A stretch of DNA of 64,000 nt, from the NCBI RefSeq assembly GCF_019464495.1, contig NZ_CP080492.1, forward strand, positions 1,178,001 to 1,242,000, in the 5' to 3' direction. The translations under genes and the position numbers were made by a program. The notes under the pieces were generated by a model, which was given only the letters and a program-made list of their open reading frames with translations, did not search any database and was not told the origin of the DNA. The stretch is from Leucobacter luti. Lineage in GTDB: Bacteria > Actinomycetota > Actinomycetes > Actinomycetales > Microbacteriaceae. Position 1 is the first letter of the stretch. Each line of letters opens with the position of its first letter. Positions 28,120-35,736 of this stretch are shown piece after piece.

Positions 28120-28548
28120 CTCCCGCTCCCCGCTTCGCGGAGACGCACTCTCCGCCCCGCACCCTTCCCCACGCGCCACACCTACACCCCTCCATTCCAG
28201 CGAGAGAACCACAACGGGAGCACGTGCCGTCGTCGACCCCATCACCACCATCGCTCCTGCCCCTGCTCCCGGTGCTGAACGTGCCGACCAGACGGTCACC
28301 GTGAGCACTTCCCCACCCCACCTCGGGCGCTGACCAGAGAACCCCGGTACACCCTGGCGCCGGTGGCCACAGTCACAGCTCCCGCCATGTGCCCAGGCCC
28401 GTTCCTCCGGGCTACTCGACCACCCCGAACGCATGGGGCCTCGTCGGAGCGTTACCAACGTCGCTCTCCTGCGCTCAGAGCACACACCGCTCAACTTGCG
28501 CTTCTTCATTCTTTGAATATTATTAAAAGAACTTACCGAAGGAGCACC
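28120..28548. other. Intergenic region between arsR and the hydrolase gene
   Basis: No gene with a credible start was found. The last 40 bases form an A+T-rich pocket (gaatattattaaaag at about 28514-28528) that probably contains the promoter of the hydrolase-permease operon, followed by GAAGGAG. I looked for a guanidine-type riboswitch because of the downstream genes and saw no matching conserved core. Confidence 0.45.
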
Positions 28549-29448
28549 GTGTCCACCACTTCTCTGCGCTACTGCCTCGTCCAGCACGAGCCAGTGACAT
28601 CGCTCGACGCCTTCGAGCACGAACTCGCGGCGCTCGTGGCGGAGCACCCGGGAGTGCAGCTCTTCGTGTTCCCGGAGATGCACGTGTGCGGCGGCGAGGC
28701 CGACGGCGCACTCGCGGGCCTCACTCACTTCATTGAGCCGCTCGACGGCCCCCGCGATCAACGCTTCCGCGCTGCCGCGCAGCGGCATGGCATCTGGCTG
28801 ATCCCCGGCAGCGTCTACGAGGCGGCGCCGGGACCGGACATCCAGGACGCAGCGGCGGCAACTCTACACAGCGGAGAAGCGACAGCCTTCAACACGGTCT
28901 CGGCCTACTCGCCCTCCGGTGAGCGAGTCGCGAGCTACCGCAAGGTTTTCCCGTGGCAGCCGTACGAGCAGTCGACGCCGGGCTCCGAGTTCACCGTCTT
29001 CCAGCTCGGCGAATTTGGCCGCGTTGGCCTGTCCATTTGCTACGACATCTGGTTTCCCGAGCACGCCCGCCAGCTCGCCTGGCTCGGCGCCGATCTCCTC
29101 GTGAATGTGGTGCGCACCGGCACCAACGACCGGGAGCAGGAGCTCGTCCTGTGCCAAGCGACGGCGATCGCCAATCAGCTCAGCGTACTCAGCGTCAACG
29201 CTGCGAGCCCGGGATCGCGGGGCCAGAGCATCGCCGTCGACGCCGAGGGACGGCCCCGGGTGCGCGCTGTCGATGCTTCTCCCCAGGAACTCGTCGACAC
29301 GATCGACCTCGCAGATTCACGACGAGTGCGCCGCACCGGAACCGCGGGAGTCAACCGGGTCTGGGAACAGCTCGACCATTCCCCGATCGCCCTCCCGATG
29401 TATCGGGGTGGCGTGATTCAGCCTTCGCCGATCGCCCGCGACGCCTGA
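28549..29448 (+). CDS. Carbon-nitrogen hydrolase (nitrilase superfamily)
   Basis: A 299-aa amidase-type enzyme. The Glu-Lys-Cys triad is visible: Glu in FVFPEMHVCGG (about residue 42), Lys in YRKVFPWQPYEQ (about 128-135) and Cys in VGLSICYDIWFPE (about 166). Members hydrolyse amides, nitriles or carbamoyl groups. The start is GTG with GAAGGAG five to six bases before it; the upstream open frame has no start signals. The APC permease follows 50 bp later in the same direction, and a TetR regulator comes next, so the pair probably imports and deaminates a nitrogenous compound. Confidence 0.87.
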   Translation: MSTTSLRYCLVQHEPVTSLDAFEHELAALVAEHPGVQLFVFPEMHVCGGEADGALAGLTHFIEPLDGPRDQRFRAAAQRHGIWLIPGSVYEAAPGPDIQDAAAATLHSGEATAFNTVSAYSPSGERVASYRKVFPWQPYEQSTPGSEFTVFQLGEFGRVGLSICYDIWFPEHARQLAWLGADLLVNVVRTGTNDREQELVLCQATAIANQLSVLSVNAASPGSRGQSIAVDAEGRPRVRAVDASPQELVDTIDLADSRRVRRTGTAGVNRVWEQLDHSPIALPMYRGGVIQPSPIARDA

Positions 29449-29498
29449 CCCACTCACTCGTCTCATTCGCCTCCCACCATCCGTTGCAAAGGAGCACC

Positions 29499-30920
29499 AT
29501 GATTTCCACCCCGCCGACCCCGTCGACACCACCCGCCCAGCCACCAGCTGCCCCCGGACCCGCAGAAACCGGTCCCGCAGGCACACCCACCCCGTCCGCC
29601 GCAGCTTCAGGCGGCCCGCGCCTCAAGACGACCTCGCTGGTGCTGTTCGGAATCGCGTACATGGCACCGGCCGTTGTGCTCGCAACGTTCGGCGTCATCT
29701 CGGCGGTGAGCCACGCTTCGAGTGCGAGCAGTTACCTCCTCGCCACTGCCGCGATGATCCTCACCGCGGCGAGCTACGCCACACTATCCCGGCGCTATCA
29801 ACTCTCGGGTTCTGCCTACAGCTACGTGCGTCGGGTGCTCGGATCCCACGTCGGCTTTCTGTCCGGGTGGGTGCTGATCCTGGACTATCTGTTCCTCCCG
29901 ATGGTGATCTGGCTGATCGGTGCCTCATTCCTGACGGCGCAGTTCCCCGCAGTGCCGATGTGGGTCTGGATCGTGGTGCAGGCGCTGATCGTGTCGACGG
30001 TCAACGTGTTCGGGATCAAGCTGGCGGATCGCCTGAACACGGTCCTGCTCGCGTTCGTCGCGATCGTGCTCGTGGTGTTCGTCGCGCTCTCATTCCAGCA
30101 GTGGTCACTCGGCGCAGAGCCCGTTTCAGTGCTCGCTCCCTTGTGGAACGCGGACTCGTCGTTTCTCGCGATCTCCGCTGGCGCCGCAATCGCCGCCTAT
30201 TCGTTCCTTGGCTTTGACGCGATCACGACCCTCACGGGCGAAACCCAGCACCCGAAGCGTTCGATCCCGCGCGCGATCATCCTCACGACGCTGATCATGG
30301 GCGCCGTATTTACCGTCGTCAGCTTTGCGGCCGAGCTGGGGGCCTCGACCACGACAATCACCGAGCAGGATTCAGCGGCGTTCGAAATCGCCACGCACAT
30401 TGGTGGCAACCTGCTGGCGTCCGCGATCGTTGCCGCGCTCGTGCTCGGCGGCTTTGCCTCCGCGATTGCGGCGCAGGCAGGATCCTCACGGCTCCTGCTC
30501 GCCATGGGGCGCGATGGGGTGCTTCCGCGCCGCTTCTTCGGCTACGTCTCCCCCTCCCGCAAGACCCCGGTGCTCAATATCGCGTTGACCGGCGCGATCG
30601 GCCTCATCGCCACGCAGATGACCCTCGCAACCTCCACCTCGTTCATCAACTTCGGCGCGTTCACCGCGTTCACCGCAGTGAACGTCTCTGCGATCGTGCT
30701 CGCCTGGCGCTCCAGCGCAGGTGATCGCTGGCGGACACTGAAGATCATCGTCGCCGCACTCGCAACCGTCGTCACGCTGTATTTGCTCATCAGCCTCGAT
30801 GGCCATGCGCTCCTGCTCGGCTCTGCCTGGCTTGTCATCGGCGTCGGGTACCTGGCGGTGCTCACGCGGGGCTTCCGGCAGGCACCGCCCGAACTCGCAA
30901 TCGACAGCGCCGCCCAATAG
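29499..30920 (+). CDS. APC-family amino acid/amine permease
   Basis: A 473-aa transporter. After a Pro/Ala-rich cytoplasmic lead of about 40 residues come 12 predicted membrane helices starting at LKTTSLVLFGIAYMAPAVVLATFG. The APC signature GSAYSYVRRVLGSHVGFLSGW (about 105-125) and the helix VI-like FLGFDAITTLTGETQHPKRSIPRAI are present. It probably takes up the substrate of the preceding hydrolase, which is inferred from linkage. The ATG has an AAAGGAG ribosome binding site, almost identical in context to that of the hydrolase. Confidence 0.87.
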   Translation: MISTPPTPSTPPAQPPAAPGPAETGPAGTPTPSAAASGGPRLKTTSLVLFGIAYMAPAVVLATFGVISAVSHASSASSYLLATAAMILTAASYATLSRRYQLSGSAYSYVRRVLGSHVGFLSGWVLILDYLFLPMVIWLIGASFLTAQFPAVPMWVWIVVQALIVSTVNVFGIKLADRLNTVLLAFVAIVLVVFVALSFQQWSLGAEPVSVLAPLWNADSSFLAISAGAAIAAYSFLGFDAITTLTGETQHPKRSIPRAIILTTLIMGAVFTVVSFAAELGASTTTITEQDSAAFEIATHIGGNLLASAIVAALVLGGFASAIAAQAGSSRLLLAMGRDGVLPRRFFGYVSPSRKTPVLNIALTGAIGLIATQMTLATSTSFINFGAFTAFTAVNVSAIVLAWRSSAGDRWRTLKIIVAALATVVTLYLLISLDGHALLLGSAWLVIGVGYLAVLTRGFRQAPPELAIDSAAQ

Positions 30921-30922
30921 GA

Positions 30923-30983
30923 TTCGGAGCACCGTGTTGCGTCGCTTGCGCTGGCCGAGCGTCGCGCAACACGGTGTTCCGAA
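30923..30983. promoter_or_regulatory. Paired palindromic sites between permease and tetR
   Basis: AACACGGTGTT at 30968-30978 is a perfect palindrome around one central base, and AGCACCGTGTT at 30928-30938 is a near copy centred 40 bp away. Together they also form a 19-bp inverted repeat (30923-30941 with 30965-30983, one mismatch). This could be a dual TetR operator, a terminator of the permease transcript, or both. Confidence 0.55.
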
Positions 30984-31008
30984 CTTGGGTGAGGCTGGGA
31001 GGGTGCAG

Positions 31009-31674
31009 GTGGCGCGGCCGAAGAATCAGGATCAGCGCAGGAGCGAGATCCTCAGCGCCGCCAAGGCCGTTATCCACACTCGCGGCGTCACCGGGGTGAA
31101 CCTGAAGCGCATCGCCGACCAGGCGGGCCTCTCCTCCGCGCTGATTCTGTACTACTACGCCGACGTGGACGAGATCCTCGCGGCGGCGTACCGCACGGCC
31201 ACCGAGGAGTTCCTCGAGAAGCGCGAATTCTTGCTCACCGAGGCAATCTCACCGACAGAACAATTGCAGCGCTGCCTCGCGCTGGGCACACCGTATCCTG
31301 GGGCCCGCGAAGAAGCGGCGCGCGTGCTCTATGAACTCCAGCCACTCATTCTGAACAACGCCGACGCCGCGACCTGGAGTCGCGAGTTCTTCAGCCGCCA
31401 GACGGCACTGTTTCGGTCGATCATCGATGCCGGCGTGCGTACCGGGGAATTCCGTGCGACGCTCGACCCGAACACGGTGGCCATCAATCTCGTTGCGCTC
31501 GAAGACGGACTCGCAACTCACGCACTCACCGGGCTCATGACGCCGAACAGCATCGAAGCGACGCTCGTGCAGACGGCGATGCACATGGTCGGGGGCAGCG
31601 CGGCTCGCGGCTCCGACGGCGCTAGCATTGGCACGAGTACGGCCACTGGCACTGGCCCTGGCACCGTGGGATGA
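31009..31674 (+). CDS. TetR-family regulator
   Basis: A 221-aa regulator. The HTH lies at residues 8-52 (RRSEILSAAKAVIHTRGVTGVNLKRIADQAGLSSALILYYYADVDEIL), with recognition helix SSALILYYY. The helical C-terminal domain resembles TetR_C_6/BetI-type regulators. The last 20 residues are a Gly/Thr/Ala repeat. Of two close GTG codons (31003, 31009), the second has GGGAGG about 6 bases upstream and directly precedes the conserved ARPKNQ. It probably controls the hydrolase-permease genes upstream and itself. Confidence 0.83.
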   Translation: MARPKNQDQRRSEILSAAKAVIHTRGVTGVNLKRIADQAGLSSALILYYYADVDEILAAAYRTATEEFLEKREFLLTEAISPTEQLQRCLALGTPYPGAREEAARVLYELQPLILNNADAATWSREFFSRQTALFRSIIDAGVRTGEFRATLDPNTVAINLVALEDGLATHALTGLMTPNSIEATLVQTAMHMVGGSAARGSDGASIGTSTATGTGPGTVG

Positions 31675-31787
31675 AAGCCGCGGTTCGAGGCAGCTGCGCG
31701 CTCCACGAAGCTCGCGGCGGCTGAGGGCAGCGGGACCTCCGGCTGACGCCGCGAGTGGTCCCCAACGCGGCTGACCGTCCGCCTCCG

Positions 31788-33512
31788 TTACCGGGGCCCG
31801 CGACCGGAGAACAGCGTATGCAGCAACGGGAGCACGGAGAGCGCCATGAGTGTTGCGCCCAGCACATGGTGCGACGCGCTCAGCACCGCGCCCGCAATCA
31901 GGAGCCCGCCGAAGAGCACCGCCGACCACAACCGGCGCGCGGTGCGCTCCAGCGTCGCGATGCGGCGGTCCAAGCTCGGGGTCGAGACGGCGATGGAGCC
32001 GTCTTCGATCCGGGTCACGAGACGGTCGACTCGCTGCGGAAGACGCAGGGAGACGCGCGCGATTGCGAGGGCCTGCTGTGCAATATCTCCCAGGAGGTTG
32101 CTGCCCTCTGCACGGAGCAGCTGGGTCGCGTAAGGTGCGGCTGAGTCCCACAGGTTGAACTCGGGATCAAGGGCTGTGCACACCCCTGAGGTCAGCGACG
32201 TGGTGCGGATCACGAGCAGAAAGTTCTCCGGCAGCTGGAACGGCATCGAGCGGGTGAAATCTCCGAACTCGGATGCGAAACTTTGCAGCTCTGCCGGGTC
32301 GACGTGCTGCAGTTCCGAGACCGCCATACCGCCGAATCGCGCAAACAGCTGCGTCATCGCGCGCTCGAGCTCGGGAATGTCTGCCGAGGGCAGGAGCATT
32401 CCAATGTCGCCGATTGCTGCGACAAGTGCGGATCCGTCGCGCGTGCCGACTGCGATGAGGAGTCTACGGAGCCCCGCGAGCATCGACTCTGGGACCTCTC
32501 CCATCATGCCGAAATCGATGAATGTGATCTTCCAGTCGGCGTTGGAGCCGACCCCGGACTCGCTCGTCCGTCCCGGCGTCACGAACATGTTTCCCGGGTG
32601 CGGGTCTGCGTGGAAGAAGCCAGTGGTGAAGAGCTGATCGAACATGATGGTCGCAAACTCTTTCGCGACGGCTGCGGGGTCGATGCCTGCGGCGCGCAGT
32701 GCGGCAGTGTCAGAAATCTTGATCGCCGTGACGTCTTCGAGGGTCAGCACGCGGCGGGTGCTGCGCTCCCACACGATTTCGGGCACGGCTACTCGCGGAT
32801 TTTCGGCAAAATCTGCGGCAAACCGGGCCGCGCTCCTGGCTTCATGTCGGTAGTCGAGCTCTTCGAGGCTGGTGGTGGCGAATTCTTCTACGAGGGCCGG
32901 CATATCGACTCGGCGGGAGATGAAGCGTACGCGCCGCAACCAGCCGGCCACCCGGCGGAGCGCGGCGAGGTCGATGGCGACGATCTCGCCGATGCCAGGA
33001 CGCTGCACTTTGACTACGACGTCTCTGAGTCCGGTATCTGCAGCGTCTTGCGCGTGGAGCGTGGCGCGGTGTACCTGGCCGAGTAATGCCGCCGCGACGG
33101 GAGTTTCGCACACACTCGCGTACACTCGCTCGAGCGGCGCACCAAGCTCCGCTTCTGCGAGCTCCCGCAGCTCAGCAAACGGGACGGGCGCGACCTCGTC
33201 TTGGAGTCCGGCGAGTTCCGCGGTGATCTCGGGCGGGAGCACATCCAGACGCGAAGACATGAACTGGCCGACCTTAATCATGAGGCCGCCGAGCTCGACG
33301 GCGAGGCCGTGGAAGCGCTGGGCGATGCGCTGCATGCGGCGTGAGCGCGTGCGCTCAGCGAAGCGAGCGAGCCCCATCTTGGGCAGCGCGATCTCGTACC
33401 ACCAGGTGACGACGAGGTTCCAGCCGGCGAAGAGCAGGATCCGGCGATAGCGAGGCCCGGAGACCCGGGATCTCGCTGCCACGCCTTCGTGAGGGAGCTG
33501 GTCCGCTGACAC
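31788..33512 (-). CDS. ABC1/UbiB-family atypical kinase
   Basis: A 574-aa protein. UbiB signatures are the KxGQ motif KVGQFMSSR (from residue 80), the ATP-site Lys in VVVKVQRPG (about 170), the catalytic FFHADPHPGN and the metal-binding FIDFGMMG. Two C-terminal membrane helices (about 525-565) anchor it. Family members are atypical ATPases/kinases that support isoprenoid-quinone or other lipid pathways. The GTG start lies 6 bp after the PadR stop, so both genes form one transcript under PadR control. Confidence 0.87.
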   Translation of the reverse strand: MSADQLPHEGVAARSRVSGPRYRRILLFAGWNLVVTWWYEIALPKMGLARFAERTRSRRMQRIAQRFHGLAVELGGLMIKVGQFMSSRLDVLPPEITAELAGLQDEVAPVPFAELRELAEAELGAPLERVYASVCETPVAAALLGQVHRATLHAQDAADTGLRDVVVKVQRPGIGEIVAIDLAALRRVAGWLRRVRFISRRVDMPALVEEFATTSLEELDYRHEARSAARFAADFAENPRVAVPEIVWERSTRRVLTLEDVTAIKISDTAALRAAGIDPAAVAKEFATIMFDQLFTTGFFHADPHPGNMFVTPGRTSESGVGSNADWKITFIDFGMMGEVPESMLAGLRRLLIAVGTRDGSALVAAIGDIGMLLPSADIPELERAMTQLFARFGGMAVSELQHVDPAELQSFASEFGDFTRSMPFQLPENFLLVIRTTSLTSGVCTALDPEFNLWDSAAPYATQLLRAEGSNLLGDIAQQALAIARVSLRLPQRVDRLVTRIEDGSIAVSTPSLDRRIATLERTARRLWSAVLFGGLLIAGAVLSASHHVLGATLMALSVLPLLHTLFSGRGPR

Positions 33513-33517
33513 GCGCC

Positions 33518-34054
33518 CTATTCCTGGGAGAGGATCGCGTACAGCCTGCGGCGGGCATCGTTCAGCACTGTCACCGCTTCTTCCACCTGCTCAGGGGTGC
33601 CGCTCCTGCCGACCTGGGATGCGGCTTGCGCGAGCTCGAGCCCCGCTTTGGGGAGGGCACCGTGAGAGCGACTCGGCTCGGTTTCATGCTCCGTCCAGGG
33701 CACCTCGGCGTCCGCCGCAGCTTCCCGGCCAGCCTCGGTGAGACTGTACGTTTTCCGACCGTTCGACTCCTCTGCGGCGATAAGCTCTTCGTCAGCCAGG
33801 AGCTGCAGCGCTGGGTAGACGGATCCGGCGCTCGGCTTCCAGCTGCCGCCGCTGCGCTGCTCGATCTCACGGATGATCTGGTATCCGTGCATCGGCTGCT
33901 CGGCGAGCAGGGCAAGCACTGCGGTGCGCACATCGCCGCGGCCCATGCGGCTGCCTGCACGCCGTTCAAAGTTGGAACGCAGCTGATCCATGAACTGGAA
34001 TACGCCGTCAGCGTTCATCGCGCCGAAGCCTCCGGCCGGGAATGAAGTGCTCAT
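33518..34054 (-). CDS. PadR-family regulator
   Basis: A 178-aa regulator. A short flexible N-terminus precedes the PadR winged helix (about 38-115; RTAVLALLAEQPMHGYQIIREIEQRSGGSWKPSAGSVYPALQLL). A C-terminal dimerisation helix of about 55 residues follows. The frame extends 19 codons upstream, but the ATG at 34054 has an AAGGAG ribosome binding site. The phased AACGAT repeats just upstream are its likely operator. The UbiB gene follows at once and is probably its target. Confidence 0.87.
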   Translation of the reverse strand: MSTSFPAGGFGAMNADGVFQFMDQLRSNFERRAGSRMGRGDVRTAVLALLAEQPMHGYQIIREIEQRSGGSWKPSAGSVYPALQLLADEELIAAEESNGRKTYSLTEAGREAAADAEVPWTEHETEPSRSHGALPKAGLELAQAASQVGRSGTPEQVEEAVTVLNDARRRLYAILSQE

Positions 34055-34417
34055 GCTGATCTCCTTCAACGATTGCGAACGATACCTAACGATATATCGT
34101 TCAAATCGCAATCAACAGAGATGTGTGAGGCGAATGTAGGACTTCGCAGCGGGCTGTCAGGGAGGACCGCTGCAGGCTCTCGGGGAGATCACCGCGGCAT
34201 CTCCGTCCGCGATGCCGCGACGCTCCTCACGCAGATCACACCAGCCGCGAACCCCTCACCCGACCGCACAGTGTGCGCAGACGCCGTGCGCCGTGGCAGG
34301 AACTCAGCGCCTCGCGAGCATCGCTCCTGGACGGACACCGCGTTCCCGGGCAGGCCCCGCGTTCCTGGACGGACACCACGTTCCCGGGTGGGCACCGCGC
34401 ACGAAGGATGCCGGAGT
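34055..34417. other. Intergenic region between padR and the LacI gene
   Basis: The padR-proximal end contains the operator array. Further along, a 26-bp unit (tcctggacggacacc then cgttcccggg) occurs twice, at 34325-34350 and 34363-34388, with one mismatch. No gene is supported. Confidence 0.5.
34068..34101. promoter_or_regulatory. Three AACGAT repeats at exact 10-bp spacing ending in a palindrome
   Basis: AACGAT begins at 34068, 34078 and 34088. The last copy is part of the perfect 14-bp palindrome AACGATATATCGTT (34088-34101). The array covers the region where the padR promoter must lie, immediately before the ribosome binding site, and places sites on one face of the helix. Confidence 0.7.
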
Positions 34418-35434
34418 TTAGCCTCCCGTGGACTCCCGGTGCACGATCTGGCGCTGCAATTGTGGGCCGTTCACGACAGGGTCCCCCTCAATTCGCGCCA
34501 AGATTGCGCGAACGACACGCTCAGCGACCGCACCCACGTCTCCGCTGAGTGAGGAGAGCGACGGGGTGAGGTAGGGCAGCATATCGACATCGCCGTACCC
34601 AATCACCATCATGTCCCGAGGAACGAGAATCCCCAGCTCACTCAGGGCCCGGCATGCCCCGAGCGCGAGTTCATCGTTCACACAGAACACCGTGCCAAAT
34701 CGGGACAGCGTGGCTGAGCGGGAGTGCACCTCGTGATACCCAACGGAGTAGCTCATTCCCGCATCCAAGGCGACCATTTCTGAGGCCGCCTGCAGCTCCG
34801 GGAAGCGCGCGAGTGCACGCTCCACGCCGATTCTGCGCTCCTCACTGAGATAGGAGGAGGCCGCTTCGCCGAGGAAGAGCACTGGTTTCGGGCGTCGCTC
34901 AAGCAGCTCAAGAATTGCGTGTTCAGAAGCGGAGACATCGTCAAATGACACCGTGGTCCATTCGGCATCGGGGAGCTCTTGTCCGATCACGACGAGTGGC
35001 ACTGTCTCGACCATCCGGTCGAGGGCAGCGCGCACCTCAGTTCCGTCGAGTCGGTCACCCGTTGCAAGCACCATTCCGGCGAGGCGCAGCCTCCTGGCAC
35101 TCTCGGTGTGCTCGATCAGCACCGATTCAGAGTGTTCGAGATCGTAGACAATCGTCGTGAAGCCCTGCGCACGGATCACACGGCGCAGCTCGCGAATCAG
35201 TTTCACGTGCCAGGGCTGCGAGATGCTCGCCACGGCAATACCAATTGCGTCGTTGCGCCCTTTGCGGAGGCTTGATGCGAACGCATTCGGCGTGTAGCCC
35301 AGCCTCGACACGACCTCAAGCACATGCTCTCGGGTCGCTCCGGTCACCAAATCTGAGCCGTTCAGCACACGCGAGACGGTCGCGGTTGATACGCCCGCCT
35401 CGCGTGCAATGTCGACTACGCCCACTTGCTTCAT
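34418..35434 (-). CDS. LacI-family regulator of the uptake/catabolic operon
   Basis: A 338-aa repressor. The LacI HTH is at residues 4-25 (VVDIAREAGVSTATVSRVLNG), the hinge helix at about 45-55 (NAFASSLRKG), and a periplasmic-binding-like effector domain continues to the end. The ATG at 35434 begins the HTH exactly; the upstream open frame is not used. It is the last gene of the eight-gene operon, only 5 bp after the preceding stop. The palindromes around the operon promoter at about 42.65 kb have the central-CG shape of LacI-family sites, and a second palindrome sits just before this gene. Confidence 0.88.
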   Translation of the reverse strand: MKQVGVVDIAREAGVSTATVSRVLNGSDLVTGATREHVLEVVSRLGYTPNAFASSLRKGRNDAIGIAVASISQPWHVKLIRELRRVIRAQGFTTIVYDLEHSESVLIEHTESARRLRLAGMVLATGDRLDGTEVRAALDRMVETVPLVVIGQELPDAEWTTVSFDDVSASEHAILELLERRPKPVLFLGEAASSYLSEERRIGVERALARFPELQAASEMVALDAGMSYSVGYHEVHSRSATLSRFGTVFCVNDELALGACRALSELGILVPRDMMVIGYGDVDMLPYLTPSLSSLSGDVGAVAERVVRAILARIEGDPVVNGPQLQRQIVHRESTGG

Positions 35435-35439
35435 CGCGT

Positions 35440-35736
35440 TCAAGTGTAGACGGGGTCTACAGGGTGCTGTGCGAGCGCATGGACAGTGACATTCATGTAG
35501 GGCCATACCGGCAATTCGCTCAGGATCCGATGCATCTGAGTTGCATCCTGCGCCCGCCAGAGCCCCCAGTTCTCCCGGCGGCCGGGTACTCGCCACATAC
35601 GGACCAGGGTCCCTGCGCGTGCGAGTTCCGCCGCCATCTGGCGCTCTTCCGTTGAGAGCCGGGCAATCGTGTCCTCCGGGAGGTCGCTCGGCCAGTTGAT
35701 CTGAATATTGACCAAAAACTCATTCTTTTCGCTCAT
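35440..35736 (-). CDS. Muconolactone delta-isomerase-like protein
   Basis: A 98-aa protein of the muconolactone isomerase (MIase) fold. Family landmarks are FLVNIQINWPSDLPED at the N-terminus, GTLVRMWRVPGRRENWGLW in the middle and ILSELPVWPYMNVTVHALAQHP near the end. CatC isomerises muconolactone in the catechol branch of the beta-ketoadipate pathway, but no other cat gene is present. It therefore probably acts on a different small lactone or acid. The ATG overlaps the upstream flavoprotein stop by 4 bp. Confidence 0.82.
   Translation of the reverse strand: MSEKNEFLVNIQINWPSDLPEDTIARLSTEERQMAAELARAGTLVRMWRVPGRRENWGLWRAQDATQMHRILSELPVWPYMNVTVHALAQHPVDPVYT
35445..35461. promoter_or_regulatory. 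17-bp palindrome before the LacI gene
   Basis: TGTAGAC-GGG-GTCTACA is a perfect 7-bp inverted repeat lying within the final codons of the muconolactone-isomerase-like gene and 10 bp before the LacI ATG. It could be a local operator or an RNA hairpin setting LacI expression. Confidence 0.45.

Noticed and set aside
28320..28548. Guanidine-type riboswitch upstream of the hydrolase/permease genes
   Set aside because: I searched by eye for the conserved ykkC core and found none; the hydrolase-permease pair alone is not enough.
27976..28788. Minus-strand gene overlapping arsR and the hydrolase
   Set aside because: It overlaps two well-supported genes, lacks a ribosome binding site and has low-quality composition.
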